Shown one piece after another: positions 15,693-22,721 of a stretch of DNA of 24,975 nt (its first letter is position 1; each line of letters opens with the position of its first letter). The notes under the pieces are model-generated. The model worked only from the letters and a program-made list of their open reading frames with translations, was not told where the DNA came from and ran no database searches. The translations under genes and the position numbers were made by a program. The stretch covers positions 1-24,975 of the forward strand of contig CAZOWL010000065.1 in assembly GCA_964583605.1 (NCBI GenBank). The letters are read 5' to 3'. Source of the stretch: CAZOWL01 sp964583605. Its GTDB lineage: Bacteria > Pseudomonadota > Gammaproteobacteria > Chromatiales > Chromatiaceae.

Positions 15693-15737
15693 TCAACCGA
15701 AACGGACCTGGCGCAGCTCGATCAACAGCGTCGTCAT
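15693..15737 (-). pseudogene. nikO: nikO (nickel ECF transporter ATPase), 14-codon 5' remnant
   Basis: Directly after nikQ, with the ATGA overlap usual in these operons, an ATG opens MTTLLIELRQVRFG and then hits TGA at 15695-15693. The residues match the start of CbiO/NikO ATPases, which continue with YPG and the Walker A region. Nothing after the stop in any frame to 15530 resembles an ATPase: there is no Walker A, signature or Walker B. The gene was therefore cut after codon 14, and foreign sequence with the MerR-methyltransferase gene follows. Confidence 0.7.
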
Positions 15738-16489
15738 GCCAGTCGATCAAGCGCAAGCAGTGCACTCAGAGGTAGGACCAGCACGACGAGGAAGACCGTA
15801 TCCGCGGCTCGCCAACGCCCTGAATCGAGCAGATAGAGTCGACCGTGAAAGCCCCGGCAGCGCATCGCCGCGTGGATACGCCGCGCCCGCTCGAGGCTGC
15901 GCACCAGCAGCATGCCGATCAGGTTCCCGTAGCTCTCCCAGGTGTGGCGATCGCTGCGGGCGACGAAAGCGCGCGCCCGCATTGCTTGGCGCATGCGCAA
16001 GTGCTCCTGCTGGAGCAGCTCGATCTGGCGAACGGTGAGCAACAGCAGGTGCACCAGCTTCTCGGGTACACCGAGGCGCGCCAGGGCGTGTCCCAAAACG
16101 GCGGGCTCCAAGCTGCCGACCAGCCCGATCAGCGCCAGGACCACCGCGTTGGCCTTGAAGAGGATCAACACAGCATGAAGCAGTCCCTCGCGCGTGGCAG
16201 TCCAGGGACCCAGAGTGAGCAGTGCCTGACCTGGCATCGTGAACGGGAGGGTGATCAGCACGACCACCATCAGGCCCTCCAGCACCAACAGCCGCCGCAG
16301 CAGATCGCGCGGTGGCAGGCTTCCGATTGCCGTCAGCGCGGCCAATGCGAAGGAGCCAGCCGCCATGGTTGGTGAGTGCAGGCTGACGGTGACCAGGGCG
16401 AAGGCGATGATGGCCAGGATCCGCGCCCGTGGATCGAGGCCCGCGAAGTGCCGCCCGCCAAGCGGCGCCAGCAAAGACGCGGCGGTCAT
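15734..16489 (-). CDS. nikQ: Nickel ECF transporter transmembrane component NikQ (CbiQ/EcfT family)
   Basis: This encodes 251 residues with an N-terminal LDPRARILAI motif and four to five hydrophobic helices. The cytoplasmic coupling helices carry ARARAFVARS and ERARRIHAAMRCRGF, corresponding to the Ala-Arg-Gly motifs by which EcfT proteins dock to the ATPase. It should link the substrate-binding NikM to the energising NikO. The start at 16489 overlaps the nikL stop (ATGA); the longer frame from 16519 lacks support. Since nikO directly downstream is destroyed, the ATPase-docking motifs here have no partner encoded in this operon. Confidence 0.87.
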   Translation of the reverse strand: MTAASLLAPLGGRHFAGLDPRARILAIIAFALVTVSLHSPTMAAGSFALAALTAIGSLPPRDLLRRLLVLEGLMVVVLITLPFTMPGQALLTLGPWTATREGLLHAVLILFKANAVVLALIGLVGSLEPAVLGHALARLGVPEKLVHLLLLTVRQIELLQQEHLRMRQAMRARAFVARSDRHTWESYGNLIGMLLVRSLERARRIHAAMRCRGFHGRLYLLDSGRWRAADTVFLVVLVLPLSALLALDRLA

Positions 16490-17136
16490 CTGAGCGGACG
16501 CGAGCAGCGACTGTGCCACCAGATGGCGAGTCCGGCGAGACCAAAGATGTAGCCGATGCCGCCGAGGATGTCCCGCAGCCTCAGGGCCTCGCGCGTGGCC
16601 AGGAGCTCCTCCCGCAAAGGACGTATCTGGCGCGCGACCGCGCCCTCGATCGCCGCATCGAGTCCCGGGCCGAGCTCGGCGGGGGCGGTGATCGGCGGCT
16701 GATCGCCGCTGGAGACTGTTCCGGCCGGCGCCGGACCGGGCATGGCTCCGGCGGCAGGCTCACTGGCATCCTGGGCACGGGAAGGGAAGCCGCCGGCGAG
16801 CTCGTCGGCGGTGATGCGCCATTCGGCCCGATGGCCGTCGATCGCCTCGGCGATGACCCGATGCTCCACTGGGGCACTTGCCTGGTAGCTGAACCTGCCA
16901 TCCGCCGCGGGCGTCAGCTCGGCGAGCACCGTGCCCGCCAGGTCAGTGATGACGATCTTGGCGCCAACCGCCTTTGCGCCGCCAGCGAAATAGGCTGACC
17001 CCTCGATGCGCGCGCCTTCGGCAGCGGCGAAGACGTTGAGCTTGTGCGCGAGTACTGGTGTGGCGCCCATCACCAGCACCACCATCACCAGCATCGATAG
17101 CGCCGCGAGCCCGCGGTGGCGCGGTGAGGGCCTCAT
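16486..17136 (-). CDS. nikL: Nickel transport auxiliary protein NikL
   Basis: This encodes 216 residues. A signal peptide (to about residue 30) ends VLA and leaves a mature N-terminus HKLNVFA, with His at or next to position 1. A beta-rich domain of the carboxypeptidase-regulatory type follows (EGARIEGSAYF, DGRFSYQA), then a Pro/Ala-rich linker and a C-terminal membrane helix ending in a basic tail. NikL proteins accompany NikM in NikKMLQO-type importers and stand in for CbiN. GGAG five bases before the ATG at 17136 decides the start. A 22-base gap from nikM and a four-base overlap with nikQ place it in the operon. Confidence 0.85.
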   Translation of the reverse strand: MRPSPRHRGLAALSMLVMVVLVMGATPVLAHKLNVFAAAEGARIEGSAYFAGGAKAVGAKIVITDLAGTVLAELTPAADGRFSYQASAPVEHRVIAEAIDGHRAEWRITADELAGGFPSRAQDASEPAAGAMPGPAPAGTVSSGDQPPITAPAELGPGLDAAIEGAVARQIRPLREELLATREALRLRDILGGIGYIFGLAGLAIWWHSRCSRPLR

Positions 17137-17158
17137 CGCACTCCCGTTTCGGGTCGGC

Positions 17159-17779
17159 TCAGGCAGGAGACGCCTCGGCATGGGGCAGCAGTTCCGGGGA
17201 GACCCGGCCCAGGAAGCGCAGGATCACCCCCGTGATCAGTGCCTCCACGGCCGCCAGGGGCAGGTAGATCAGGATCACGGCCTTGGCCGCGGGGACGAAG
17301 GGCTTGCCGCTCAGTCCGAGGCTCGAGGCCACTGCGACGGCCGTCAGCAGCACGCCGGCGGCGCCGGCCGCAGCACCGATCCAGAACAGGCCCTTGGGCG
17401 ATGAGCGCACCAAGCGCGGGCGCAAGAGTAAGGCGCAGAACAGCGCGGGCAGCGCCATGTTCATCGTGTTGACGCCGAGCACCACGACCCCGCCGAAGCC
17501 GAAGAAGACCGCCTGCAACAGCAGGGCGACGAACAGGGCCGGCACCGCCATCCACCCCAATAGAAGCCCCATCAGGCCGTTGAGCAGCAGATGCACGCTG
17601 CTCGGCCCAAGGGGGATACTGATCAGAGAGGAGACGAAGAATGCCGCCGAGAGCACCGCGGTCTGCGGCACTCGCTCGTAGTCGAGGCGTCGTAAGGCGA
17701 TGGCCAGCAATCCAGACGACACCACCGCCCCTGTGATGAGGACGGGCGCGCTGAGCACGCCGTCTGGAATGTGTGCCAT
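17159..17779 (-). CDS. nikM: Nickel ECF transporter substrate-specific component NikM (CbiM family)
   Basis: This encodes 206 residues. It opens MAHIPDGVLS, the metal-binding N-terminus of the CbiM/NikM family, and carries LGPSSVHLLLNG with the second conserved metal-ligand His, plus six hydrophobic helices. In CbiM/NikM the metal is held by the N-terminal amine, the nearby His and the internal His. With Ala at position 2 the initiator Met should be removed, which would put His at position 2 of the mature protein. Nickel rather than cobalt is inferred from the neighbouring nikR, nikK and nikL and the NikR operator. It follows nikK by 12 bases. Confidence 0.9.
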   Translation of the reverse strand: MAHIPDGVLSAPVLITGAVVSSGLLAIALRRLDYERVPQTAVLSAAFFVSSLISIPLGPSSVHLLLNGLMGLLLGWMAVPALFVALLLQAVFFGFGGVVVLGVNTMNMALPALFCALLLRPRLVRSSPKGLFWIGAAAGAAGVLLTAVAVASSLGLSGKPFVPAAKAVILIYLPLAAVEALITGVILRFLGRVSPELLPHAEASPA

Positions 17780-17791
17780 TCGGGCGCTACC

Positions 17792-18589
17792 CTATTGCAT
17801 GTTTCGTGCGCGCACCCAGATCAGGGCGCCCTGCTCGACTGACACCGGCTCGCCTTCCGGATTCGGCATCGGCTCGTCCCCCTCGATCAGTGCCGCGAAG
17901 CCCCACCAACCGGCACGAGGCATCGCATAGCTGAAGGAACCCTGCGCATCGGCCTTCAGCACCTGAGTCACGAACGGGCCCGCTGGCGACTCGACGCTGC
18001 CGTCATTGCGCCATTCCACCTCGACCTCGGCGAAGGGTACCGGCTTGCCACCCTTCGTCACGACCCCGGTGAACAGGTTGCCGGTCCAGAGACCATAGGG
18101 CCGGGTGAGCGGCTCGATCTCCACCGGCAGCCCGACCATCCGGTCCCAGCCCTCTTCGGCGCCGTAGGCATCGACGATGGTCTTGGTGTAGTGGACAATC
18201 ATGACCCCTTCGGCAGGCTCCCAGTAAGGCGCAGGCTCGATGTAGAAGATGTAATCGCCCGGGGTCTTAACCTGATAGCCCGCTTTGTACGCTGCCTTAC
18301 CGTCAACCTGCACGGGCTCGAGCCTATCCTTGAGGTCCTGCCGGCCATCCGTCGTCAGCACACCGAAGGCCGCGGGCTCACCCATGGGCATCGCGGGCCC
18401 CCGCTCCATCGGGTGGGTGAAGGCCATCTCGATGGTGAGATCGCGGCCTGTACCGGCGTCGATGATCTCGCTAGATGGGATCAGCTCCTGGAAGTGGGCT
18501 CCGGCAGCGAGCGGCACCAGCAGTGACAGCGCGGCGAGGGGCACGGTACGGCGGCACAGGGTCGGGCGAAGCGGACGTGAACGGCTCAT
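17792..18589 (-). CDS. nikK: DUF4198 periplasmic nickel-uptake protein NikK
   Basis: This encodes 265 residues. A signal peptide with an Arg-rich n-region and a Leu/Ala core ends PLAAGA, leaving HFQELIPS, so the mature protein begins with His. A two-part beta-rich DUF4198 domain follows (THPMERGPAMPMGEP, PGDYIFYIEPAPYWEP, then VTKGGKPVPFAEVEVEW and a final GALIWVRA strand). NikK proteins are exported partners of NikMLQO importers and are thought to bind or hand over nickel outside the inner membrane. GGAGG five bases before the ATG at 18589 fixes the start. The gene lies about 120 bases downstream of the porin gene with a small hairpin between them. Confidence 0.83.
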   Translation of the reverse strand: MSRSRPLRPTLCRRTVPLAALSLLVPLAAGAHFQELIPSSEIIDAGTGRDLTIEMAFTHPMERGPAMPMGEPAAFGVLTTDGRQDLKDRLEPVQVDGKAAYKAGYQVKTPGDYIFYIEPAPYWEPAEGVMIVHYTKTIVDAYGAEEGWDRMVGLPVEIEPLTRPYGLWTGNLFTGVVTKGGKPVPFAEVEVEWRNDGSVESPAGPFVTQVLKADAQGSFSYAMPRAGWWGFAALIEGDEPMPNPEGEPVSVEQGALIWVRARNMQ

Positions 18590-18644
18590 TCTGACCTCCA
18601 TCGGGATTCGGTAGCGGCGGAAAGGAAAGGTGAAGTCATCTGAG

Positions 18645-18663
18645 AGAGACGCGAGCAGTCTCT
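18645..18663. other. Intercistronic hairpin between porin gene and nikK
   Basis: AGAGAC (18645-18650) and GTCTCT (18658-18663) pair perfectly around a seven-base loop. There is no T-run, so it is more likely an RNA-stabilising or partial-termination structure than a full terminator. Confidence 0.35.
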
Positions 18664-18706
18664 TGACGGCGGGGCGCGGCCCTATGCGCGTTCAGGGTCT
18701 TGCTGC

Positions 18707-19960
18707 TCAGAACGCCGCCGTCAATCGCAGACCGAAGATCCACCCCTCGGGGTCTTCCTGGTCCGGCGAGACCCGAGCCAGTTCATCGCTCATGTACTGG
18801 AGATCGGCGGTGATCGCAACGTACTCGTTGAGCGCCAGACGGTAATAGCCCTCGAAGACGTTGGTGCGGCGCATGTCGGTATTGCCGCCCTCCAGATAGG
18901 CGTAACCGAGACCGATGTTGTCGTCGGGCCGGTTCCAGGCGTTGCCCAGGACATTGATACCGCCGGAGTAGAGGGCCTCGTAGTCCACCGCAGCGGCGGT
19001 GTCCTGCCAGGTCAGGCGCAGGAAGAGTCCGAGGGATTCCCCGACCGCCTGATCGAAGCTCAGGCCCCAGCTCAACAGCGACTCGCGCTTGCCGGGCACC
19101 TCGACCAGCGGCGCGCCATCGACCAGGACCGGCTCCTGGTCATCCGCCGCGCCGGGGTCGGGTTGTGTGTAGCTCGAGGGAGACAGAAACGCGCTGCTGG
19201 TCCCGCTCAGGAGAATGCGGTAGTTGCCGGCGCCGCGCTCGAATTCCGGATGCCAGCCGGCCTGCACGCCCCAGAAGTTATAGTTGTGACCGTCGTCGTT
19301 CTCGTCGATGTTCATGCCGACGGCGTCGAGCGAGAAGGCACCGAAGCGCCCCTCCAGGGCGACGCCGGCATCGTAGGACGGTAGGTTGTAGTTGCCGGCG
19401 TTGACAAAGGCCTCGTTCATGAACTGGGTGTATTCGTCGTTCGCGTACTCGTTCGTGTCGAGATAGGCGGTCGAGTCCAAGATGCCGAGGGTCCCGGCGA
19501 TGCTGTTCTCGCCCGCCAGCCTGAATTCATGCCGGTACCAGGCCTGCAGCAAGTAGTCGCGGGAGCTGCCGTTGATGTCCTCGACATCGGCTTCCAGGTC
19601 CGCTGCCCAGGGCGCGAGACGCCATGGGGAGACCTCGTTCAGGGCGTCGTCAATGGCCCAGCCGAAGGCGACAAAGAACTGGTCCTGCTCGGTGGGATGG
19701 AAATCGATCTCCAACTGCACCGGCATACCGCCGCGGCAGGTGTTGTCGACGCTGTCCAGCGTGGTGTCGAATTCCTGAGGGCTCGTGTCCGGGATCGCCT
19801 GGCCATAGCCCTCGGCGGGCAACCGCGCAGAGACGTCCTGACACTGCCCCGTCGCGGCGAGGATACCGCCGATCGAGAGCGTGTCGTTCAGGTCATAGGA
19901 GAAGGCTGGCGTCGTCGCCGTGAGGGAGACGAGCAGCGGCAAGCGAGACGGGAAGCGCAC
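18707..19960 (-). CDS. OprB-like outer membrane porin in the nickel regulon
   Basis: This encodes 417 residues. It has a signal peptide RFPSRLPLLVSLTATTPAFS, followed by YDLNDTLSIGG and alternating amphipathic strands. The terminal strand ends in Phe (LRLTAAF), as outer membrane beta-barrels do. Segments such as LLQAWYRHEF, GVQAGWHPEF and EGYYRLALNEYVAITADLQYM resemble carbohydrate-selective OprB-family porins. The start is a GTG at 19960 with GGAGAG nine bases upstream; a TTG at 19987 would sit almost on the transcription start. Its promoter lies under the NikR operator and nikKMLQ follow, so it probably admits nickel or a nickel chelate across the outer membrane. Two Cys in the N-terminal region (GQCQ, NTCRGG) could form a disulfide. 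Confidence 0.78.
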   Translation of the reverse strand: MRFPSRLPLLVSLTATTPAFSYDLNDTLSIGGILAATGQCQDVSARLPAEGYGQAIPDTSPQEFDTTLDSVDNTCRGGMPVQLEIDFHPTEQDQFFVAFGWAIDDALNEVSPWRLAPWAADLEADVEDINGSSRDYLLQAWYRHEFRLAGENSIAGTLGILDSTAYLDTNEYANDEYTQFMNEAFVNAGNYNLPSYDAGVALEGRFGAFSLDAVGMNIDENDDGHNYNFWGVQAGWHPEFERGAGNYRILLSGTSSAFLSPSSYTQPDPGAADDQEPVLVDGAPLVEVPGKRESLLSWGLSFDQAVGESLGLFLRLTWQDTAAAVDYEALYSGGINVLGNAWNRPDDNIGLGYAYLEGGNTDMRRTNVFEGYYRLALNEYVAITADLQYMSDELARVSPDQEDPEGWIFGLRLTAAF

Positions 19961-19988
19961 GGGCGAGGCTCTCCGGTGGGGCGGCAAA

Positions 19989-20015
19989 GTATGAGGAATC
20001 GTATTATCCTCATAC
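19989..20015. promoter_or_regulatory. NikR operator, perfect 9-bp palindrome
   Basis: GTATGAGGA-N9-TCCTCATAC is a perfect inverted repeat. It contains GTATGA-N15-TCATAC, one base shorter in the centre than the E. coli nik operator GTATGA-N16-TCATAC. It lies between nikR and the porin gene and overlaps the porin promoter, so nickel-loaded NikR should block porin-nikKMLQ transcription and perhaps nikR itself. Confidence 0.85.
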
Positions 20016-20026
20016 TCTCAGGTCAA
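19998..20026 (-). promoter_or_regulatory. Promoter of the porin-nikKMLQ operon
   Basis: On the minus strand TTGACC (20026-20021) is followed after 17 bases by TACGAT (20003-19998). Transcription would begin near 19991, giving a leader of about 30 bases to the GTG at 19960. The NikR palindrome covers the -10 and most of the spacer. Confidence 0.55.
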
Positions 20027-20069
20027 GCTTCCGCGCTGAGCCCGCAAACGACTGAGGCGGTGAGAAGAC

Positions 20070-20543
20070 ATGCAGCGAATCACCATCACGCTCGACGACG
20101 ATCTCCTCGAGCAGTTTGAGGCCATCCGAAAGCAACGCGGCTACGGCAACCGCTCCGAGGCGTTCCGCGACCTGGTCCGCGACCGCCTCGGCACCGAGCA
20201 GCTCGCCGGCGCGGAAGGCGGCGACTGTATCGCCACCTTGAGCTACGTCTACAACCATCACCAGCGGGAGCTTGCCGCCAGAATGACCCGGCTCTCGCAC
20301 GATCATCACGACCTCACTGTCTCCACGCTGCACGTACACTTAGACCATGACAATTGCATGGAGACGGTGGTGCTCCGCGGGGCGGTGGAGCGCGTGCGTG
20401 CGTTCGCGGACGCGGTCATCGCCCAACCAGGGATACGGCACGGCAACTTCTATCTCCTACCCGTTCGTGCAAGCGACGAGGCGCATGATCACGGCGATCG
20501 CGGCCCGTCACAAAGGCATCTGCACCTCGAGCCAATTTCCTAG
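20070..20543 (+). CDS. nikR: Nickel-responsive transcriptional regulator NikR
   Basis: This encodes 157 residues. The N-terminal ribbon-helix-helix (QRITITLDDDLLEQFEAIRK, then GYGNRSEAFRDLVRD) binds DNA. The C-terminal ACT-like domain holds the square-planar nickel ligands His77, His88, His90 and Cys96 (HDHHDLTVSTLHVHLDHDNC), matching His76, His87, His89 and Cys95 of E. coli NikR. It is about 20 residues longer at the C-terminus than E. coli NikR, with a His-rich tail (EAHDHGD, QRHLHLEP) that could bind additional metal. GAGAAG precedes the ATG. It is divergent from the porin-nikKMLQ operon with the operator between them. Confidence 0.94.
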   Translation: MQRITITLDDDLLEQFEAIRKQRGYGNRSEAFRDLVRDRLGTEQLAGAEGGDCIATLSYVYNHHQRELAARMTRLSHDHHDLTVSTLHVHLDHDNCMETVVLRGAVERVRAFADAVIAQPGIRHGNFYLLPVRASDEAHDHGDRGPSQRHLHLEPIS

Positions 20544-20567
20544 ATCTACCGACTTGTTCCTGGCTCG

Positions 20568-20660
20568 ATGGCGTCGGATCCTTCGTTATCGAGCCGATTC
20601 GACTGGGAGCAGGTCAACCTCGATAAGTAGCTGGCGATCCGCGCCGAGACCAGCAACTAG
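20568..20660 (+). pseudogene. Decayed small ORF with internal stop
   Basis: MASDPSLSSRFDWEQVNLDK, a stop at 20628-20630, then LAIRAETSN and a second stop read as one small protein interrupted by a TAG, perhaps from a Trp codon. I do not recognise the family. Its size and neighbourhood recall a small partner protein of a toxin-antitoxin pair, but that is a guess. A further plus-strand frame (about 20640-20915, LDDLDLEELIGISDKYDI) also looks coding-like yet has no start. Confidence 0.3.
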
Positions 20661-20811
20661 CCCCCCTGGACGATCTCGATCTGGAAGAGCTCATCGGCAT
20701 CAGCGACAAATACGATATCGTGAGCGAGCGCGCCCATGCCGCCGAGTACAGCGACCTTCGCTCCGACCGATTGGATAGCGACTTGAGGTGGGAGGCGGAG
20801 ATCGAACTGTC

Positions 20812-20889
20812 GGAGCCCCAGGACCGGAGCGCTCGCATCTCCTGGCCGAGGGCCTGCGACGCCCGCCAAGCATCGGGGTCGTATCGCAC
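20812..20889 (-). pseudogene. Fragment resembling the C-terminal part of a RES-domain toxin
   Basis: VRYDPDAWRASQALGQEMR followed by ALRSWG resembles the segment before the last strands of RES-family NAD+ phosphorylases (…DPDDY..SQALG..LR…). Family similarity ends after SWG and there is a stop just upstream, so only about 26 codons survive. Confidence 0.35.
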
Positions 20890-20965
20890 ACCAAGCGATA
20901 TTTACGGTTTCTGAGGGCTACGCAATGGGTTCCCGCTGATTCCGGGGACAGGCTAGGCTGACCGC

Positions 20966-21201
20966 ATGCGCCACCCGATCGACCCCAAGCTCGCCGCAGC
21001 GGCGGTGCAGACTGAGGAAGAACGCTGGCCCAAGTTCTTTGTCGAAGGCGAGCGCCTCGACCCGGCCCACCTGCCCGCCTGGGTTCAGAACCCCGAGATG
21101 CAAGAGGTTATGAGCACCGTCCGAGACGTTTCCGAGAACGAGCGTGCCTACCATGCCTGCCAGCCGCGGCAGAACTCTGCGCGCCAACAGAAGACCATTG
21201 C
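20966..21201 (+). pseudogene. Rpn/PD-(D/E)XK putative transposase, C-terminal fragment cut by the 86-bp repeat
   Basis: FFVEGERLDPAHLPAWVQNP, then EMQEVMSTVRDVSENERAYH and a degraded QxRxNxxRQQKTI tail match the region that follows the nuclease domain in Rpn-family recombination-promoting nucleases (putative transposases). The catalytic N-terminal part is missing. The 86-bp element begins at 21202, within or right after this tail, and the downstream sequence is unrelated. Confidence 0.5.
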
Positions 21202-21287
21202 AATGACTGTCGCGAAGCATGTTCGCTGCCTCGCCCTTCGGGAGAGGGTTGGGGTGAGGGAACGATCAGGGGCGGGGCGACAGGTCA
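21202..21287 (-). repeat. 86-bp inverted-repeat element (MITE/REP-like), copy 2
   Basis: Same length as copy 1 and inverted relative to it. The ends read ATGACTGTCGC and GCGACAGGTCAT. The core from CTGATCGTTCCCTCACCCC through AACCCTCTCCC is identical to copy 1. The terminal bases differ between copies, yet pair with each other within each copy. Confidence 0.8.
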
Positions 21288-21412
21288 TCATCTCGGGTGG
21301 CGCGGCTTGCACAACGGCTCCGGGACGAAGGTCACGACGCCCGCGAGGCGGTGCGCGGCTGCTGCGCGCCAAGCTGCCAGGCCTCGCAATCCAGTTCCCG
21401 GACCACGCCCGT

Positions 21413-21546
21413 GACCAGGGTCGCGCTACCATCGCCATGATCGGAGCCAGCCGCAACACGCTGAAGCTGCAATTCAAGCTATTGAGGGGCGCGGCCTCCT
21501 GGTGATGCACGGCCAGGGCAGCGTGGCTCGGTCTTTCCGACCGTAA
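21413..21546 (+). pseudogene. Winged-helix C-terminal fragment with frameshift
   Basis: DQGRATIAMIGASRNTLKLQ followed, after a frame change near 21480, by EGRGLLVMHGQGSVARSF resembles the winged-helix tail (GRAT..…GASRNTLK…L..RGLLV.HG.GRG) found at the end of Fic-type and AlbA/RecG-like proteins. No start or upstream domain remains. Confidence 0.4.
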
Positions 21547-21620
21547 TGGGCGAGAGGCGTACCTGCTGGGGATGGCCCCAAGACGTCCGGAAGCGAAGCG
21601 GTCAACTGCCGTTGCGGGAT

Positions 21621-21998
21621 TCAAACCGGCTGGCCCGCGCCAGTCGGCAGGCCGGCCTGTTGCCATGCCTGCATCCCGCCTTGCAGCTGGCGTGCTGCGG
21701 TGAATCCGTTCAGCTCGAGCAGACGTACTGCCCCAATGCTGCGGTGTGCCGAGCGGCAGATGGCGACAACCGGACGGCCGCGATCGAGCCCCAGCGTCGG
21801 GAGGCGCCGCTTGAGCTCGGTCACCGGTACGCTCACCGCGCCGGCAATATGCCCCTGCCGCCACTCGGCTTTGCTGCGCACATCCAACAGAAATGGCGGC
21901 TCGTGACCGCTCAGCGCTGCCTGTAACGCCGCCGGCGCCAATTCCGGAACCTGCCCGAACGGCACCCACCAAAAGAACCTCTTAAGCCAATCACTCAT
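21621..21998 (-). CDS. Single-domain rhodanese
   Basis: This encodes 125 residues. A short hydrophobic/aromatic start (SDWLKRFFWWVPFGQVPEL) may be a membrane-association helix. The rhodanese domain follows with FLLDVRSKAEWRQGHIAGA and the active loop VVAICRSAHRS, where Cys81 is the persulfide-forming residue. The final helix carries LQGGMQAWQQAGLP. The protein would shuttle sulfane sulfur at or near the inner membrane. It is the only intact gene in this decayed stretch. The ribosome binding site is weak (AGTAGGCGA). There is no gene next to it to suggest a partner. Confidence 0.87.
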   Translation of the reverse strand: MSDWLKRFFWWVPFGQVPELAPAALQAALSGHEPPFLLDVRSKAEWRQGHIAGAVSVPVTELKRRLPTLGLDRGRPVVAICRSAHRSIGAVRLLELNGFTAARQLQGGMQAWQQAGLPTGAGQPV

Positions 21999-22033
21999 CG
22001 AGAATCGCCTACTTTAACGGGCCAACCACATGG

Positions 22034-22055
22034 GGAGACGCACTCCACCGTCTCC
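22034..22055. other. Hairpin in the leader region of the rhodanese gene
   Basis: GGAGACG (22034-22040) and CGTCTCC (22049-22055) pair perfectly around eight bases. It lies about 40 bases upstream of the rhodanese start and has no T-run. It could be an RNA leader structure or an element boundary. Confidence 0.35.
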
Positions 22056-22107
22056 TCCAAACCGCTTGCATAGTATCGCCGAATGGCCGGCTGCGCTCGA
22101 TCGGGGC

Positions 22108-22231
22108 AACAACGGGGGGCAACAACGGGGACAGATTTATTTACAACAACGGGGACAGATTTATTTGACAACAACGGGGACAGATTTATTTAGAGGACCC
22201 AACAACAACAACAACGGGGACAGATTTATTT
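22108..22231 (+). repeat. Four-copy CAACAACGGGGACAGATTTATTT repeat cluster
   Basis: GGGGACAGATTTATTT occurs at 22127-22142, 22151-22166, 22176-22191 and 22216-22231, each preceded by CAACAAC. Linkers are 8, 9 and 24 bases. The motif is known as a dispersed repeat in gammaproteobacterial genomes, often near REP-associated tyrosine transposases; no transposase is in this window. The irregular linkers indicate local duplication. Confidence 0.8.
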
Positions 22232-22305
22232 AGAGGACCCAAAGCCGCCGGAGCGGTAGGTGCGGAGATCAACATCGCCCTATGTGCAATGGGAGACCTG
22301 ACCCC
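22216..22305 (+). repeat. 90-bp direct repeat, copy A (left edge of cassette)
   Basis: This begins GGGGACAGATTTATTTAGAG and ends GGGAGACCTGACCCC. It matches 24506-24595 at 89 of 90 bases (C/T difference at 22245/24535) in the same orientation. The outer ends GGGGACAG and CTGACCCC form a near-inverted repeat. Confidence 0.85.
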
Positions 22306-22325
22306 TTCGCGCTGACCCCTTCGCG
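22298..22325 (+). repeat. 14-bp tandem duplication at the end of copy A
   Basis: CTGACCCCTTCGCG occurs twice head to tail (22298-22311 and 22312-22325). The first half belongs to the 90-bp repeat end; copy B lacks this duplication. Confidence 0.7.
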
Positions 22326-22394
22326 CCTCCGCCAGGACGCGCGCTCCCGGCGCGCGCAGACTCCGCCCGGTCGCAAATCGTGACATGCGTCCCC

Positions 22395-22721
22395 TTACCG
22401 CCTCGACGCCCCGAACATGACGCCGAATATCCCAAGAGCGCCGGAACCGATAGCTACCACGAACTGCGGAATCTCCTTGCCGAGATAGGCCAGAATTAGC
22501 GCGCCCACAATGGCAATCAGGCTGACGACCCCGACGTAGTGGAGCGCCGTTCGGAAGAACTGCTGATCTTTTTGATATGCCAACGGCTCCGAAGCCTCGA
22601 ATCTCAGCGGCGGCTTACCCTCGGCGACGTCGCTTTCGCCCCAGTCCGCAGGTAACTGTGTGCCCACTTGCGGCTGGGGCGCCTGGGGGGGCTCCTTTTC
22701 CTCCAGATTGGAGTTGGACAT
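22395..22721 (-). CDS. Two-helix small membrane protein of the flanked cassette
   Basis: This encodes 108 residues. The N-terminal half is hydrophilic, Pro/Glu/Gln-rich and probably disordered and cytoplasmic (LEEKEPPQAPQPQ). From about 57 two hydrophobic helices follow (LHYVGVVSLIAIVGALILAY and QFVVAIGSGALGIFGVMF), separated by the short LGKEIP turn, with a basic C-terminal GASRR. This is a membrane hairpin with both ends inside. I do not recognise a named family. Its ATG overlaps the stop of the upstream gene (TGATG), so the two products are probably made in fixed ratio. A membrane effector or anchor for the 101-residue partner is a reasonable guess. Confidence 0.7.
   Translation of the reverse strand: MSNSNLEEKEPPQAPQPQVGTQLPADWGESDVAEGKPPLRFEASEPLAYQKDQQFFRTALHYVGVVSLIAIVGALILAYLGKEIPQFVVAIGSGALGIFGVMFGASRR

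Noticed and set aside
19961..19987. TTG start at 19987 for the porin
   Set aside because: It would lie at the transcription start inside the operator region; the GTG at 19960 has a ribosome binding site and gives a clean signal peptide.
21546..21640. tRNA-like stretch ending near GGGATTCAAACC
   Set aside because: The GGGATTCAAACC resembles a T-arm, but no acceptor or anticodon stems could be paired.
22108..22231. Repeated 16-mers with short spacers resembling a CRISPR array
   Set aside because: Spacers are 8-24 bases, irregular and partly made of the same CAACAA repeat, and there are no cas genes. It fits a duplicated dispersed repeat.
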